A stretch of 64,000 nucleotides of DNA from Aquimarina sp. Aq78 (GTDB taxonomy: Bacteria > Bacteroidota > Bacteroidia > Flavobacteriales > Flavobacteriaceae). The stretch covers positions 1-64,000 of the forward strand of contig NZ_OMKA01000036.1 of assembly GCF_900299525.1 (NCBI RefSeq), given 5' to 3'. The notes beneath the pieces were generated by a model. That model saw only the letters and a program-made list of their open reading frames with translations, ran no database searches and was not told the DNA's origin. How positions within the stretch are numbered: the stretch's first letter is position 1; every line of letters begins with the position of its first letter. Made by a program: the position numbers and the translations under genes. Below, in pieces: positions 44,718-53,400 of this stretch.

Positions 44718-45646
44718 ACCAAAGAATTTATAAAATCACGAGAGAAATCTTCATCTTGTTGCATAGCATCTTGTAATTGCTCTAGAGAATTAAATTTTTT
44801 CTCATCTCTAATGCGTTTTATCATTTCGATCTGAATCTTTTTGTCATATAAATTAAAAGAAGTGTCAAAGAAATGGGTTTCTATAGTTTGTCGAGTGCCA
44901 TTTACCGTAGGATTTGTGCCTATATTCATCATCCCAAAATAGGTTTTGCTATCAATAAATGATTTTACAATATAGACTCCATTTTTTGGAATTAGTTTGT
45001 AATCTTCTTTGATGTGTAAATTAGCTGTCGGATAGTTAAGTTTACGTCCAAGTTTTTTTCCTTCTACTACTTTACCTGTTAGCATAAAGCAATACCCCAG
45101 ATATGCATTTGCTTGAGTAATATTTCCATCGAATAGTGCTTTTCTGATTTTGGTAGAACTTACCGCAACATCATCAAGATCTTGTTTAGAAATTTCTTCT
45201 ACAGTAAAATTATTTTGTATACCATAAGAAGCAAGATCTGTGATATTAGAATTACGATTACGTCCAAACCGATGATCATATCCTATAATAACATGCTTTG
45301 CTTTAAGGCAATCAACAAGCATTTGTTGTACATATTCTCCCGCACTTAGACGAGAGAATTCTTTGGTAAATGGATGAATAACCAAATTATCTAGTCCTGT
45401 CTTTTCTAATATCTGGATACGCTCATCAATAGTGTTAATGAGCTTAATATCAGAATCCTGTTGTAGTACCATTCTGGGATGTGGAAAAAATGTAAGAATA
45501 ACCGACTCCAGATTGTTTTTGCTGGCACTTTCTATCAGGCGTTCTATTATTTTTTTGTGACCAATATGTACACCATCAAAAGTACCTATAGTAACTACAG
45601 AATGTGTTTGGCTATCATATGTATTTGCATTTGTATAACGTTTCAT
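44714..45646 (-). CDS. ribF: bifunctional riboflavin kinase/FAD synthetase
   Basis: It makes FMN then FAD from riboflavin. The N-terminal nucleotidyltransferase has the GTFDGVHIGHKKII motif and the later IGYDHRFGRNR. The C-terminal flavokinase domain begins VVEGKKLGRKLNYPTANL with GVYIV and MNIGTNPTVNGT. The length of 310 residues is normal. The stop overlaps the HTTM gene start. Confidence 0.95.
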   Translation of the reverse strand: MKRYTNANTYDSQTHSVVTIGTFDGVHIGHKKIIERLIESASKNNLESVILTFFPHPRMVLQQDSDIKLINTIDERIQILEKTGLDNLVIHPFTKEFSRLSAGEYVQQMLVDCLKAKHVIIGYDHRFGRNRNSNITDLASYGIQNNFTVEEISKQDLDDVAVSSTKIRKALFDGNITQANAYLGYCFMLTGKVVEGKKLGRKLNYPTANLHIKEDYKLIPKNGVYIVKSFIDSKTYFGMMNIGTNPTVNGTRQTIETHFFDTSFNLYDKKIQIEMIKRIRDEKKFNSLEQLQDAMQQDEDFSRDFINSLV

Positions 45647-45808
45647 CTGTTCATTTTTGATTTGATTTCAATTGTCAGATAGAATTCGTTAATAAATAAT
45701 ATAACCTGTCTATTGCTAGGTAGATAGGTGTTGTGGTTGTTATGGCTCATTTTGAGAAGTAAGATTTTAAGCAGTTGTAAAAATAAAAAATAGTTCTGAG
45801 ACATTTCT

Positions 45809-46435
45809 TTATTTTCCGTTAAAGGTATTCATTGTATTAGATGTTCCTGCAGTGGCAAAAGATTTAATCAAAGCGATTCCTTTTTCTAATCGTTCTGTTA
45901 TAGCAGATTCTTCTTCAGGATTCCATTCTCCTAATACGTAATCTACTTGTCTGCCTTTACCAAATTCATCACCAACTCCAAATCTAAACCTGCAATATTT
46001 AGAAGTTTGTAATTGTGCTTCGATGTCTTTAAGTCCATTATGACCGCCAGCACTGCCTTTGGATTTGAGACGGATAGTACCAAAAGAGAGATTAATGTCA
46101 TCGGTTACAACCAAAAGGTTTTCTAATGGTATTTTTTCTTTCTCTAACCAATATCGAACTGCTTTTCCGCTAAGGTTCATATAGGTATTGGGTTTGAGAA
46201 GTATAATGGTTCTTCCTTTGTATTTGTATGTAGTAAGATCGCCTAGTTTTTTGGTTTCGAAAGCGAGATTTTCTTCTTTGACCAAAGCATCCAGAATTTT
46301 AAAACCGATATTATGACGGGTATTGTGGTATTTTGGGCCAATATTACCTAGACCAGCAACAAGAAATTTTTTCATGAGATCTTCTTGATTTTCATGGGGT
46401 TGTTTAGAAAATAATTTTTTAATTATCGAAAACAT
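45809..46435 (-). CDS. pth: peptidyl-tRNA hydrolase
   Basis: It releases peptides from stalled peptidyl-tRNA. The core starts KKFLVAGLGNIGPKYHNTRHNIGF, with the catalytic His in RHNIG, Asn in PNTYMNLSG and SAGGHNGLKDI. A basic amphipathic N-terminal extension (about 20 residues, MFSIIKKLFSKQ) precedes the usual start; an in-frame ATG gives the family-standard MKKFLVAGLGN. Extensions like this are seen in related flavobacteria, so the long form is kept. Confidence 0.94.
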   Translation of the reverse strand: MFSIIKKLFSKQPHENQEDLMKKFLVAGLGNIGPKYHNTRHNIGFKILDALVKEENLAFETKKLGDLTTYKYKGRTIILLKPNTYMNLSGKAVRYWLEKEKIPLENLLVVTDDINLSFGTIRLKSKGSAGGHNGLKDIEAQLQTSKYCRFRFGVGDEFGKGRQVDYVLGEWNPEEESAITERLEKGIALIKSFATAGTSNTMNTFNGK

Positions 46436-46468
46436 GTTGTTTTTATTTGCGTGAGGGATAGGAGCGGC

Positions 46469-46564
46469 ATCCTTTTTTACTGCCCTGAGCTAGTCGAAGG
46501 GTTGCAAAAAAGATACAGCATATAGCCCGGCTTTCACGTTGAAGCGTGGGGGATACGCCCCGAA
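46469..46564. repeat. REP-like intergenic repeat block
   Basis: Within 46483-46501, CCCTGAGCTAGTCGAAGGG is an intergenic repeat of the kind scattered in Bacteroidota genomes. It sits in a larger imperfect hairpin (ATCCTTTTTT near 46469 with AAAAAAGAT near 46511). A second GC-rich hairpin follows (CACGTTGAAGCGTG near 46531-46544 and GGGGGATACGCCCC). Confidence 0.5.
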
Positions 46565-46579
46565 AATTTTCATAAAAAT

Positions 46580-46616
46580 AAAAAAAGCATTCTGAATTCA
46601 ATTCAGAATGCTTTTA
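46580..46616 (-). terminator. intrinsic terminator of the prs-rplY unit
   Basis: A 12-bp perfect stem, GCATTCTGAATT (46587-46598) with its complement (46600-46611), is flanked by A-run and T-run, just after the minus-strand rplY stop. Confidence 0.85.
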
Positions 46617-46635
46617 TATTATATAAAAAGTAAGA

Positions 46636-47271
46636 TTATGCTTCTGCTGCAGGAGCTTCTGCACCTTCAGTTGCACCTTCAGCTGCACCTTCAGTTTCTT
46701 CTTCTTCTTCCTCGTCTTCAACAGCTGTACGAGATGTCTTAATCATACAGACAACTGTATTGTCTGGGTGTAAGATCGTAAAATCATCACTTGCTACATC
46801 GGTAACGGTTAATTTATTTCCGATTTTTAGGTTGGTGATATCTCCTTCGATAAGGTCTGGAAGATTAGCTGCAAGACCTTTTACTTTAATACGTCTTAGG
46901 TTAAAACGTAGTACACCTCCATTAAGAACCCCTCTTGAGTTTCCTGTTGTTCTGAAAGGAATCTCCATAGTGATTGGCTTATCGTCAAAAATTTCAATAA
47001 AATCGATATGTAAAATTTTATCGGTTACAGGGTGAAATTGAATATCCTGTAGGATAGCATTTATTTTTGTACCATTATCCAAAGCTATTACCACGGTATG
47101 AACGTTTGGAGTATACACTAAGTTTTTGAAAGCAATTTCTGGTGCTGCAAAGTGTACAATAGTGTCTCCACCATAAATAACACAAGGTACCTGTCCAGCA
47201 TTACGTAAGGCTTTTGTTGCTTTCTTGCCTACGCTTTCTCTTTGAGATGCATTGATTGTTAATGATTTCAT
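46636..47271 (-). CDS. rplY: 50S ribosomal protein L25/general stress protein Ctc
   Basis: A 5S rRNA-binding ribosomal protein of 211 residues. The N-terminal L25 domain (about 1-95) begins LTINASQRESVGKKATKALRNAGQVPCVIYGG. The C-terminal TL5/CTC domain (about 97-185) has GVLNGGVLRFNLRRIKVKGLAANLPDLIEGDITNL. It ends in a long acidic tail (EDEEEEEETEG...), typical of this phylum. It lies 23 bases after prs, with which it is probably co-transcribed. Confidence 0.95.
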   Translation of the reverse strand: MKSLTINASQRESVGKKATKALRNAGQVPCVIYGGDTIVHFAAPEIAFKNLVYTPNVHTVVIALDNGTKINAILQDIQFHPVTDKILHIDFIEIFDDKPITMEIPFRTTGNSRGVLNGGVLRFNLRRIKVKGLAANLPDLIEGDITNLKIGNKLTVTDVASDDFTILHPDNTVVCMIKTSRTAVEDEEEEEETEGAAEGATEGAEAPAAEA

Positions 47272-47294
47272 TTTAAAAATTTATTAATTAGTAT

Positions 47295-48236
47295 TTACAT
47301 TATAAAGTTAGAGCTGATCGACTCGTTTTTATGAACTTTGTTCATAACATCTGCAAATAGATTTGCACAGCTTACAACTCTGATTTTATTACTTTCTTGT
47401 TTTAGAGGAATAGAATCGGTTACAATTAATTCTTCTAATTTTGAGTTTTCTAATCGCTCATAAGCGCTACCCGAAAGGATAGGATGAGTACAAATAGCTC
47501 TAACACTTTTTGCTCCTCTTTCGATCATTAGATCTGCTGCCTTGGTTAATGTTCCTGCGGTATCTACCATATCATCAACTAAGACTACATTTTTTCCGGT
47601 TACATCTCCAATAAGTTCCATATGTGAAATCACATTGGCTTTTGCTCTTTGTTTATAGCAAATCACTACATCACTCGTTAATGCCTTAGAATAGGCATAA
47701 GCTCTTTTTGATCCTCCCATGTCTGGTGAAGCAATCGTAAGGTCGGTTAGATTTAGTGATTGCAGATAAGGCAAGAAAATAGTAGAGGCAAATAGATGAT
47801 CTACTGGTTTTTCAAAGAATCCCTGAATTTGATCTGCATGCAAATCCATTGTAATAATTCTTGTAGCTCCTGCTGTTTCAAGCATTTTTGCAATTAATTT
47901 TGCAGCAATAGGAACTCTTGGTTTGTCTTTTCTGTCCTGTCTGGCCCATCCATAATATGGCATCACAGCAGTGATATGTCTTGCAGAAGCTCTTTTGGCA
48001 GCATCAAGCATTAATAACATTTCCATAAGATGATCAGAATTAGGATGTGTTGATCCAATAATAAAAACTCTGGATCCTCTTACAGATTCTTCAAAAGAAG
48101 GTTGGAACTCACCATCACTATAGGTGGATGTAATAACATTACCTAATTTAGCACCATAGGCAGTTGCTATTTTTTCTGCAAGTTCGGTACTTTGACTACA
48201 TGTAAAAAATTTTGCTTCTGTAACTGCGGTTGGCAT
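47295..48236 (-). CDS. prs: ribose-phosphate pyrophosphokinase
   Basis: It makes PRPP from ribose 5-phosphate and ATP. Family signatures are FSDGEFQPSFEESVRG, MPYYGWARQDRKDKPR, the metal site DLHADQIQGFF, and the PRPP loop VVLVDDMVDTAGTLTKAA. The length of 313 residues is normal. It is the first gene of the prs-rplY unit. Confidence 0.96.
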   Translation of the reverse strand: MPTAVTEAKFFTCSQSTELAEKIATAYGAKLGNVITSTYSDGEFQPSFEESVRGSRVFIIGSTHPNSDHLMEMLLMLDAAKRASARHITAVMPYYGWARQDRKDKPRVPIAAKLIAKMLETAGATRIITMDLHADQIQGFFEKPVDHLFASTIFLPYLQSLNLTDLTIASPDMGGSKRAYAYSKALTSDVVICYKQRAKANVISHMELIGDVTGKNVVLVDDMVDTAGTLTKAADLMIERGAKSVRAICTHPILSGSAYERLENSKLEELIVTDSIPLKQESNKIRVVSCANLFADVMNKVHKNESISSNFIM

Positions 48237-48289
48237 AGGGTAAAATGTTGTATTGTAATGAGTTAAAACTTTTTTCTAAAAACAAGGTG

Positions 48290-48297
48290 CAAATTTA
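48290..48297 (-). promoter_or_regulatory. -7 box of the prs-rplY unit
   Basis: On the minus strand TAAATTTG, exact TAnnTTTG, followed by CACC, 53 bases before the prs ATG. Confidence 0.5.
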
Positions 48298-48363
48298 GAA
48301 ATTTATTTTCACTCTGGCCTTTATTTTATTAACTTATTTAATGGCCGGAAAAAAATATTTTGC

Positions 48364-48371
48364 TAATTTTG
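48364..48371 (+). promoter_or_regulatory. -7 box of the tRNA-Leu gene
   Basis: TAATTTTG, exact TAnnTTTG, followed by CCATCC, 12 bases before the tRNA. Confidence 0.6.
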
Positions 48372-48383
48372 CCATCCGAATAT

Positions 48384-48465
48384 GCTCGAGTGGCGGAATT
48401 GGTAGACGCGCTGGATTCAAAATCCAGTTCTTTCGGGAGTGTGGGTTCGATTCCCACCTCGAGTA
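48384..48465 (+). tRNA. tRNA-Leu, anticodon CAA
   Basis: An 82-base class II tRNA. Acceptor arms GCTCGAG and CTCGAGT pair (one G-U), the D-loop TTGGTAGACGCGC is standard, the anticodon stem CTGGA/TCCAG holds loop TTCAAAA (anticodon CAA), a long variable arm follows, and the T-arm GTGGG-TTCGATT-CCCAC is perfect. No CCA is encoded. The anticodon reads UUG codons. Confidence 0.96.
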
Positions 48466-48473
48466 CTTAGATT

Positions 48474-48503
48474 AACTCTTTGATTTTCAAAGGGTTTTTT
48501 TGC
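48474..48503 (+). terminator. intrinsic terminator after tRNA-Leu
   Basis: AACTCTTTGA (48474-48483) pairs with TCAAAGGGTT (48487-48496), one G-U, followed by a T-run. Confidence 0.75.
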
Positions 48504-48715
48504 TTTTGACTGCTTCTTGTTTTTTCTTCTTCTTTTAGATTTAAAATGGGTGGGCCAACTTCATAGGAATATACAAGCAGCAATATCGTCTAATCAAAAT
48601 GCACTTAGACAGACGAATACCTTAAATGAACTGGAAATAAACATCATTATTCAATTCAATTTATTATTTTCGACTATACCTAAAAATCCCTCAACGATAC
48701 TAATAAACTAAAAAT

Positions 48716-48823
48716 ATGAGTTTCAAAGAATTTGAAGACTGTTTCACTATGGATAGAATGCCTTCAGAAGTCTGTAAATTGTTATTTAATAAACAACTTT
48801 GTATTCGCAAAGAACATCATTAA
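48716..48823 (+). CDS. doubtful 35-residue open frame
   Basis: ATG 48716 opens a 35-residue frame (MSFKEFEDCFTMDRMPSEVC, then KLLFNKQLCIRKEHH) ahead of the PKS locus, with an A-rich stretch upstream. Three cysteines and mixed charge are visible. I do not recognise it, and short frames like this arise by chance. Confidence 0.2.
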   Translation: MSFKEFEDCFTMDRMPSEVCKLLFNKQLCIRKEHH

Positions 48824-49281
48824 TGGTTACCTCTGATAAAAGGTATTATGCTTCTCAGCAAAATATTATTAAGAATGAAAATGCTTACCAAATAGGTTTT
48901 TTTCTATTTTTTTGGAGTACTTATTAAGAGTTTTAAAAATGTAATCAATTGAGTTGTAATGCTTTGTGATTGTTTGAATCTACTCGAAAAATGCAGTGTG
49001 TTCAAATTGTTATTTATACTAGCACTCATTATAAAATTAACATAAAATTAAGAAGATATGTGAGAAAGTCATTATAATTTTACTGGTGAAATAATCTTTG
49101 TGAAAAAACGAAGTGAAGTTTCGTTATTGTTTCTTATTTTTTTATTAGAGATAAGAAATGTTTAAAAAGTGAACACAGGTCAAAAGCAAATTTTGCTAAC
49201 TGACCAACCCCCGGTGTGATATTCGAACTTTTTCGAATCTTAATATTACCAATACCCCATTAATTACTTTTTTTTAAATTG

Positions 49282-49466
49282 ATAAGAATCAGTTGATTGG
49301 AAAATACTAATTGACCAACCATAAGTATGTCCAATCTTAAAAATGCATATCTACAATCGTCTATTGATGCTCACAACTTCTTTAATTAACCTTAGAAGAT
49401 TAAAGATTTTTATCAACTCTTAATAAACCGACTTAAATAATGGCTACACCTAAACCTAACCAGATT
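49282..49466 (+). repeat. tandem leader duplication, upstream copy
   Basis: It matches 49479-49675 over most of its length: ATAAGAATCAGTTGATTGG, then TAATTGACCAACCATAAGTA, then TTAGAAGATTAAAGAT and AAACCGACTTAAATAATG. It ends in ATG GCT ACA CCT AAA CCT AAC CAG, the first codons of the nusG-like gene, but stops after ten codons (MATPKPNQIF). Confidence 0.85.
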
Positions 49467-49478
49467 TTTTAAAACCAA

Positions 49479-49675
49479 ATAAGAATCAGTTGATTGGAAA
49501 TGCTAATTGACCAACCATAAGTATGTCCAATTGTTAAATATATTTATCCACAACCACGAATCTAAGATCTATTAATGTTCCAACTTTATTAATTGATCTT
49601 AGAAGATTAAAGATATTTTATCAACTCTTAAATAAACCGACTTAAATAATGAATACACCTAAACCTAATCAGACC
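49479..49675 (+). repeat. tandem leader duplication, downstream copy
   Basis: This copy directly precedes and includes the first codons of the nusG-like gene (ATG at 49649, MNTPKPNQ). The offset from the upstream copy grows from 197 to 209 bases because of small insertions. Confidence 0.85.
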
Positions 49676-50236
49676 ATATATCCGAGAACGGTACTGGAGA
49701 GAAGAAGAAAAAGAAATGAGAAAAACTGGTATGTTTTTTATACTTCACCACGTGCCGAGAAAATAGTATACAACGATCTTTTAGCAAGAGAATATGATGC
49801 GTTTCTTCCATTGACTAAAACATTGAAAGTTTGGAAAAATAGACAGAAAAAACTCATAGAATCTCCGCTTTTTCCAAGTTATATTTTCGTAAATACTAAA
49901 ATGAGCGAGATATATGATATCTCCAGAATTCCCAAAATAGCTACATATATTAAGTGTGGACAAAATCCTTCCGTCATTCCACCAAATGATATAAATACTA
50001 TAAAAAAAATGCTATTACTTGAACAAGATGTCTCTGTCGAAACTATTTTTTGTGAAGGAGAGCAAGTAAAAATTGTTCACGGACCTTTAACCGGTCATGA
50101 AGGCATTTTGGTACAGGAAAAAGGTAAAACAAGATTTGGGATTCGTCTCAAAGAAATAAACCATACAGTGTTTATTAATGTTTGTACCAATATTTTACAA
50201 AAAGTAAATAGTCCTTGTACAGTTAAAGAAAAGTAG
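49649..50236 (+). CDS. specialised NusG paralog (UpxY/LoaP-type antiterminator)
   Basis: A 195-residue transcription factor. The NGN domain (about 25-120) opens NWYVFYTSPRAEKIVYNDLLAREYDAFLPL and holds SPLFPSYIFV, the strand that meets the RNA polymerase clamp. The C-terminal KOW domain (about 135-190) has EGEQVKIVHGPLTGHEGILV. The first 24 residues form a basic extension. UpxY and LoaP paralogs stand at the head of long capsule or polyketide operons and let polymerase read through terminators. Here it precedes the PKS genes by 256 bases, fitting that role. The housekeeping nusG would be elsewhere. It has a duplicated leader. Confidence 0.9.
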   Translation: MNTPKPNQTIYPRTVLERRRKRNEKNWYVFYTSPRAEKIVYNDLLAREYDAFLPLTKTLKVWKNRQKKLIESPLFPSYIFVNTKMSEIYDISRIPKIATYIKCGQNPSVIPPNDINTIKKMLLLEQDVSVETIFCEGEQVKIVHGPLTGHEGILVQEKGKTRFGIRLKEINHTVFINVCTNILQKVNSPCTVKEK

Positions 50237-50271
50237 CCACCCACTCCCTGTATTTTCAAAATATCCCTTCG

Positions 50272-50294
50272 GTGTTAATCTAGATGTTTAACAC
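50272..50294 (+). promoter_or_regulatory. leader hairpin between nusG-like gene and PKS
   Basis: GTGTTAA (50272-50278) pairs with TTAACAC (50288-50294) around a nine-base loop. It has no T-run. Confidence 0.4.
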
Positions 50295-50405
50295 TATCCA
50301 CCTTATGTCTTTAAAGTTAAATCTGCTTAAAACGAAAAAGCACTTTTATACTTGAGGAAGGGAACGAATAGATATTAATAAATTTTATAAGAAGTATCAG
50401 AGATA

Positions 50406-50449
50406 TTTGTTGAGTTTTTGCAGTATAACAACTACAAAAACTCAATAAA
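50406..50449 (+). promoter_or_regulatory. long hairpin 43 bases before the PKS start
   Basis: TTGAGTTTTTG (50410-50420) pairs perfectly with CAAAAACTCAA (50435-50445), and pairing extends outward to 50406/50449 with one G-U pair. The loop is 14 bases. There is no T-run, so it is not a classical terminator. It could be a processing site or a target for the antiterminator. Confidence 0.5.
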
Positions 50450-50492
50450 ATATTAACTATTCAGGTACCTTTTCATAGTTATTACAAAGAAA

Positions 50493-53400
50493 ATGATAGA
50501 TAAAGAAATACTATTAGAATCAACAGAGGATTATCTTAAATCCCTTATATCCGAATTTGCTGAAATATCAATAGGGGATAATTGTGTTTCTACTCCATTT
50601 CAGGAATTAGGAATTGATTCATTTCGTATTCTGCAGATTATTAAGAAATTAGAAGAAGAATTTGGAACTTTGCCCAAAACCTTACTTTTTGAAAATTTCA
50701 ATATCGGTGATTTAAGTCATTATTTCGTTGATAAATATGAGGAAGTACTTCGAGAAAAATTTAAGAAAGAAGGAGATGATAGTTATGTAACTGAGCATTC
50801 TGATGAGGAAACGTCAAATCCTACCAAAGAAATTTCGAAAGTAGTTAACAGTCAGCTAAAAAATACTTCACAGAAAACAGCCATTCTTATATTAGAAAAA
50901 GAAGCTAATAAACACCCTGAATTACAGGAATTGGTGAAAAAACTCTTCAACCAATATAAGAATGAAGGTTCTGCATCAAGAGGTACAAGGAATATAGCTC
51001 CTAATCTTTTTATTGGTGCCAATAAAAAGGGATATTTTAATTATAGCCGTTATAAGGATATCATACTAGTGTATAGCTATACAGGAGCCAAAGATTATCT
51101 ACCCGTTATTACAGAAGAAATATATCAATACTGTACCAACAATGATTTTGAACTCAACCTTTTCACAGTCGAGGAAGTAAATTCGATAGGAGGAGTTTTG
51201 TTTACAGCTACTCCCTTTGGCGTTTTATCAAGGGTAAATATAAAAGACTTCACACTTCAAGGAAGCAAGATGCGTCGTTTACGCTATCAGGTATCAAAGT
51301 TTGAAAGAACAGGAAAATGCAGAACCGAAGAATATCAGAATGGTTCTGATAAAGAGGTAGATAAAAACATTGCCAGAATTATTGATGAATGGTGTGCCCC
51401 CAGGACAATGGTTAACCCGCTCATCCATATGGTTAAAGAAGAAATTCTATCAGGTAACTTAAGTACAGAGCACAGGCTTTTTCTGACGTATCTTGATGAT
51501 GTCCTACAGAATGTAATCCTTATCTCAAGATTGTCATCAGAAGAAAATGGGTATTTAATGGATTTAGAATTCTACCCAAAGGAAATGCCCTTAGGAGGAT
51601 TGGAATTTGCAATCGTGAATATTATCAAAATTTTAGAAACCGAAGAGTGTACTACTTTAAGTTTAGGAGGTACATATGGTTGTAAACTAGACTCTTCTCC
51701 AAATGCGGATTCTGAATTGGATAAAACATTGGATTATCTGCGCGGGCAAAATATTTTTAACGACGAAGGAAATTTACAGTTCAAAAATAAATTTAGACCA
51801 GAGCATAATACTGTATTTCTTTCTAGGCCCGTAGGAAGCAATCCTGATAATGTAACCGACATTATTATGATGATTGCAGATCCGATGAAAATGCAAACTT
51901 CAGATGAGGAAAATCACACCTTCTCCAAATTAAATAAGCAAGCTGCTGCACCAGAACTAAAAACAAGGAAACAGGATATATCAAATACAATTGGAAAATT
52001 TAATCAGGTTAAAGAAAATCAACAAGAAGAGAAATACGGATTGGTGATTGCAGGAGAAGAGCGATCTGTTATACTATCAGAGTATGGTTATAACCCTTTG
52101 AATATTCCAGATGATCAGGTTACATTTGATCTGAAAACTGACTCGTGGGCTCAATTGGAGTTACCAGCTATTCAAAATCAGTTAGGCTTTTTGTATACGC
52201 AGCTTCAGCAACCGGTAGATTTGGTCGAGAGCTTAAAAAGTATTTTTCCTTTTTCTTATTTTACGTTAACTACTGCAGGTCGCACTGCAGAACGCGCTTT
52301 TTGTAAATCATGGTCTAAAAAAGGGAAAGTACTTCAGAATTTGCTTTTTCCTACGGCAATTTTCCATCAGATTGAAAATGGATTTGCACCAATAGAACTC
52401 CCACATCCTGAGGTGTACAGATTAGATTCTGAAGAACAATATAAAGGAAACCTGAATTGGGAAAACCTTAAAAAGCAAGTAGAAGAAGACCCTAAGTCCG
52501 TAGCTTTTGTTTTTATCGAGATGAATGATAATGCTGCCGGCGGAGCGCCAGTATCCTTACAGCATCTCAAACAAGTCAAAAATTTCCTTTCAGAATATGC
52601 AATTCCTCTTGTTTTTGATACTACAAGAATTGTAGAAAATGCTTTATTTATCTTAGAACATGAAAACGAATTTATTGGTAAAAATGTTTGGGATGTAGTA
52701 AAGGAAATGACCTCTTATGCAGATGCTATAATTACAAGTCTGGCTAAGAATTTTTGTGTAGACAAAGGAGGATTGATCGGTACTAATGATGTTGAACTCT
52801 ACAATAAAATTCAAAAATTTATTCAGGAAGAAAGCATTGGACTTGATGTAATCGATAAAAAAGTTATTGCGTTATCCTTTCATAACAAGAATAAAATTGA
52901 GACTCGAGTCCGTAATAGATTGCAATCTGTACGAACAATCTGGAGAGCTTTAAAACAACAAGGAATTCCTGTCGTACAACCAGCATTAGGGCATTGTATA
53001 TTGATTGATGTTAAACAGGTTCCTGAATTTAAATCATTTAAGTACCCTGTAGCGTCATTTGTATCCTGGTTATATCTAAGTACAGGGATTCGTGCTGGGG
53101 CTCATAATGTAGGAATGCAAAAAGACACAGAAATTAATAATTTGGTACGCTTGGCCATTCCGGTAGGTTTAAAACATGAAAAAATAGAAGAAATCACCAA
53201 TAGGTTGGTTAAAGCCTTTAAGGAAAAAAATAATATCTCTGAAATCTTACCAGAGGAAAATCAAGCGGAAACATTTGGTAATATCTATACCAATTTCAAA
53301 CTCAAAAAATATCATAACCCTTCTGGAGAAGTAGTTTCAAAAGCACTCAATTCTGGAGTCTCTTCAATAGATTCGGTAACCAAAGGAAAATCTACACAGG

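Larger units (their letters stand above)
48504..49648. other. long mostly non-coding stretch between tRNA-Leu and the nusG-like gene
   Basis: A 1.1-kb AT-rich stretch. It holds a doubtful 35-codon frame (48716-48823), hairpins at 49108-49124 (ACGAA/TTCGT), 49130-49158 (TTTCTTAT/ATAAGAAA) and 49221-49238 (ATTCGAA/TTCGAAT), and an imperfect ~200-base tandem duplication (49282-49675). The core TGACCAACC recurs at 49201, 49312 and 49508. It probably includes the leader of the nusG-like transcript. Confidence 0.55.

Noticed and set aside
48517..48711. 64-codon frame after the tRNA terminator
   Set aside because: It needs a TTG start inside a T-rich stretch right after the terminator, has no recognisable domain and poor codon use.
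50406..50449. Hairpin before the PKS considered as an intrinsic terminator
   Set aside because: No T-run follows the stem; it is listed as a structured leader element.
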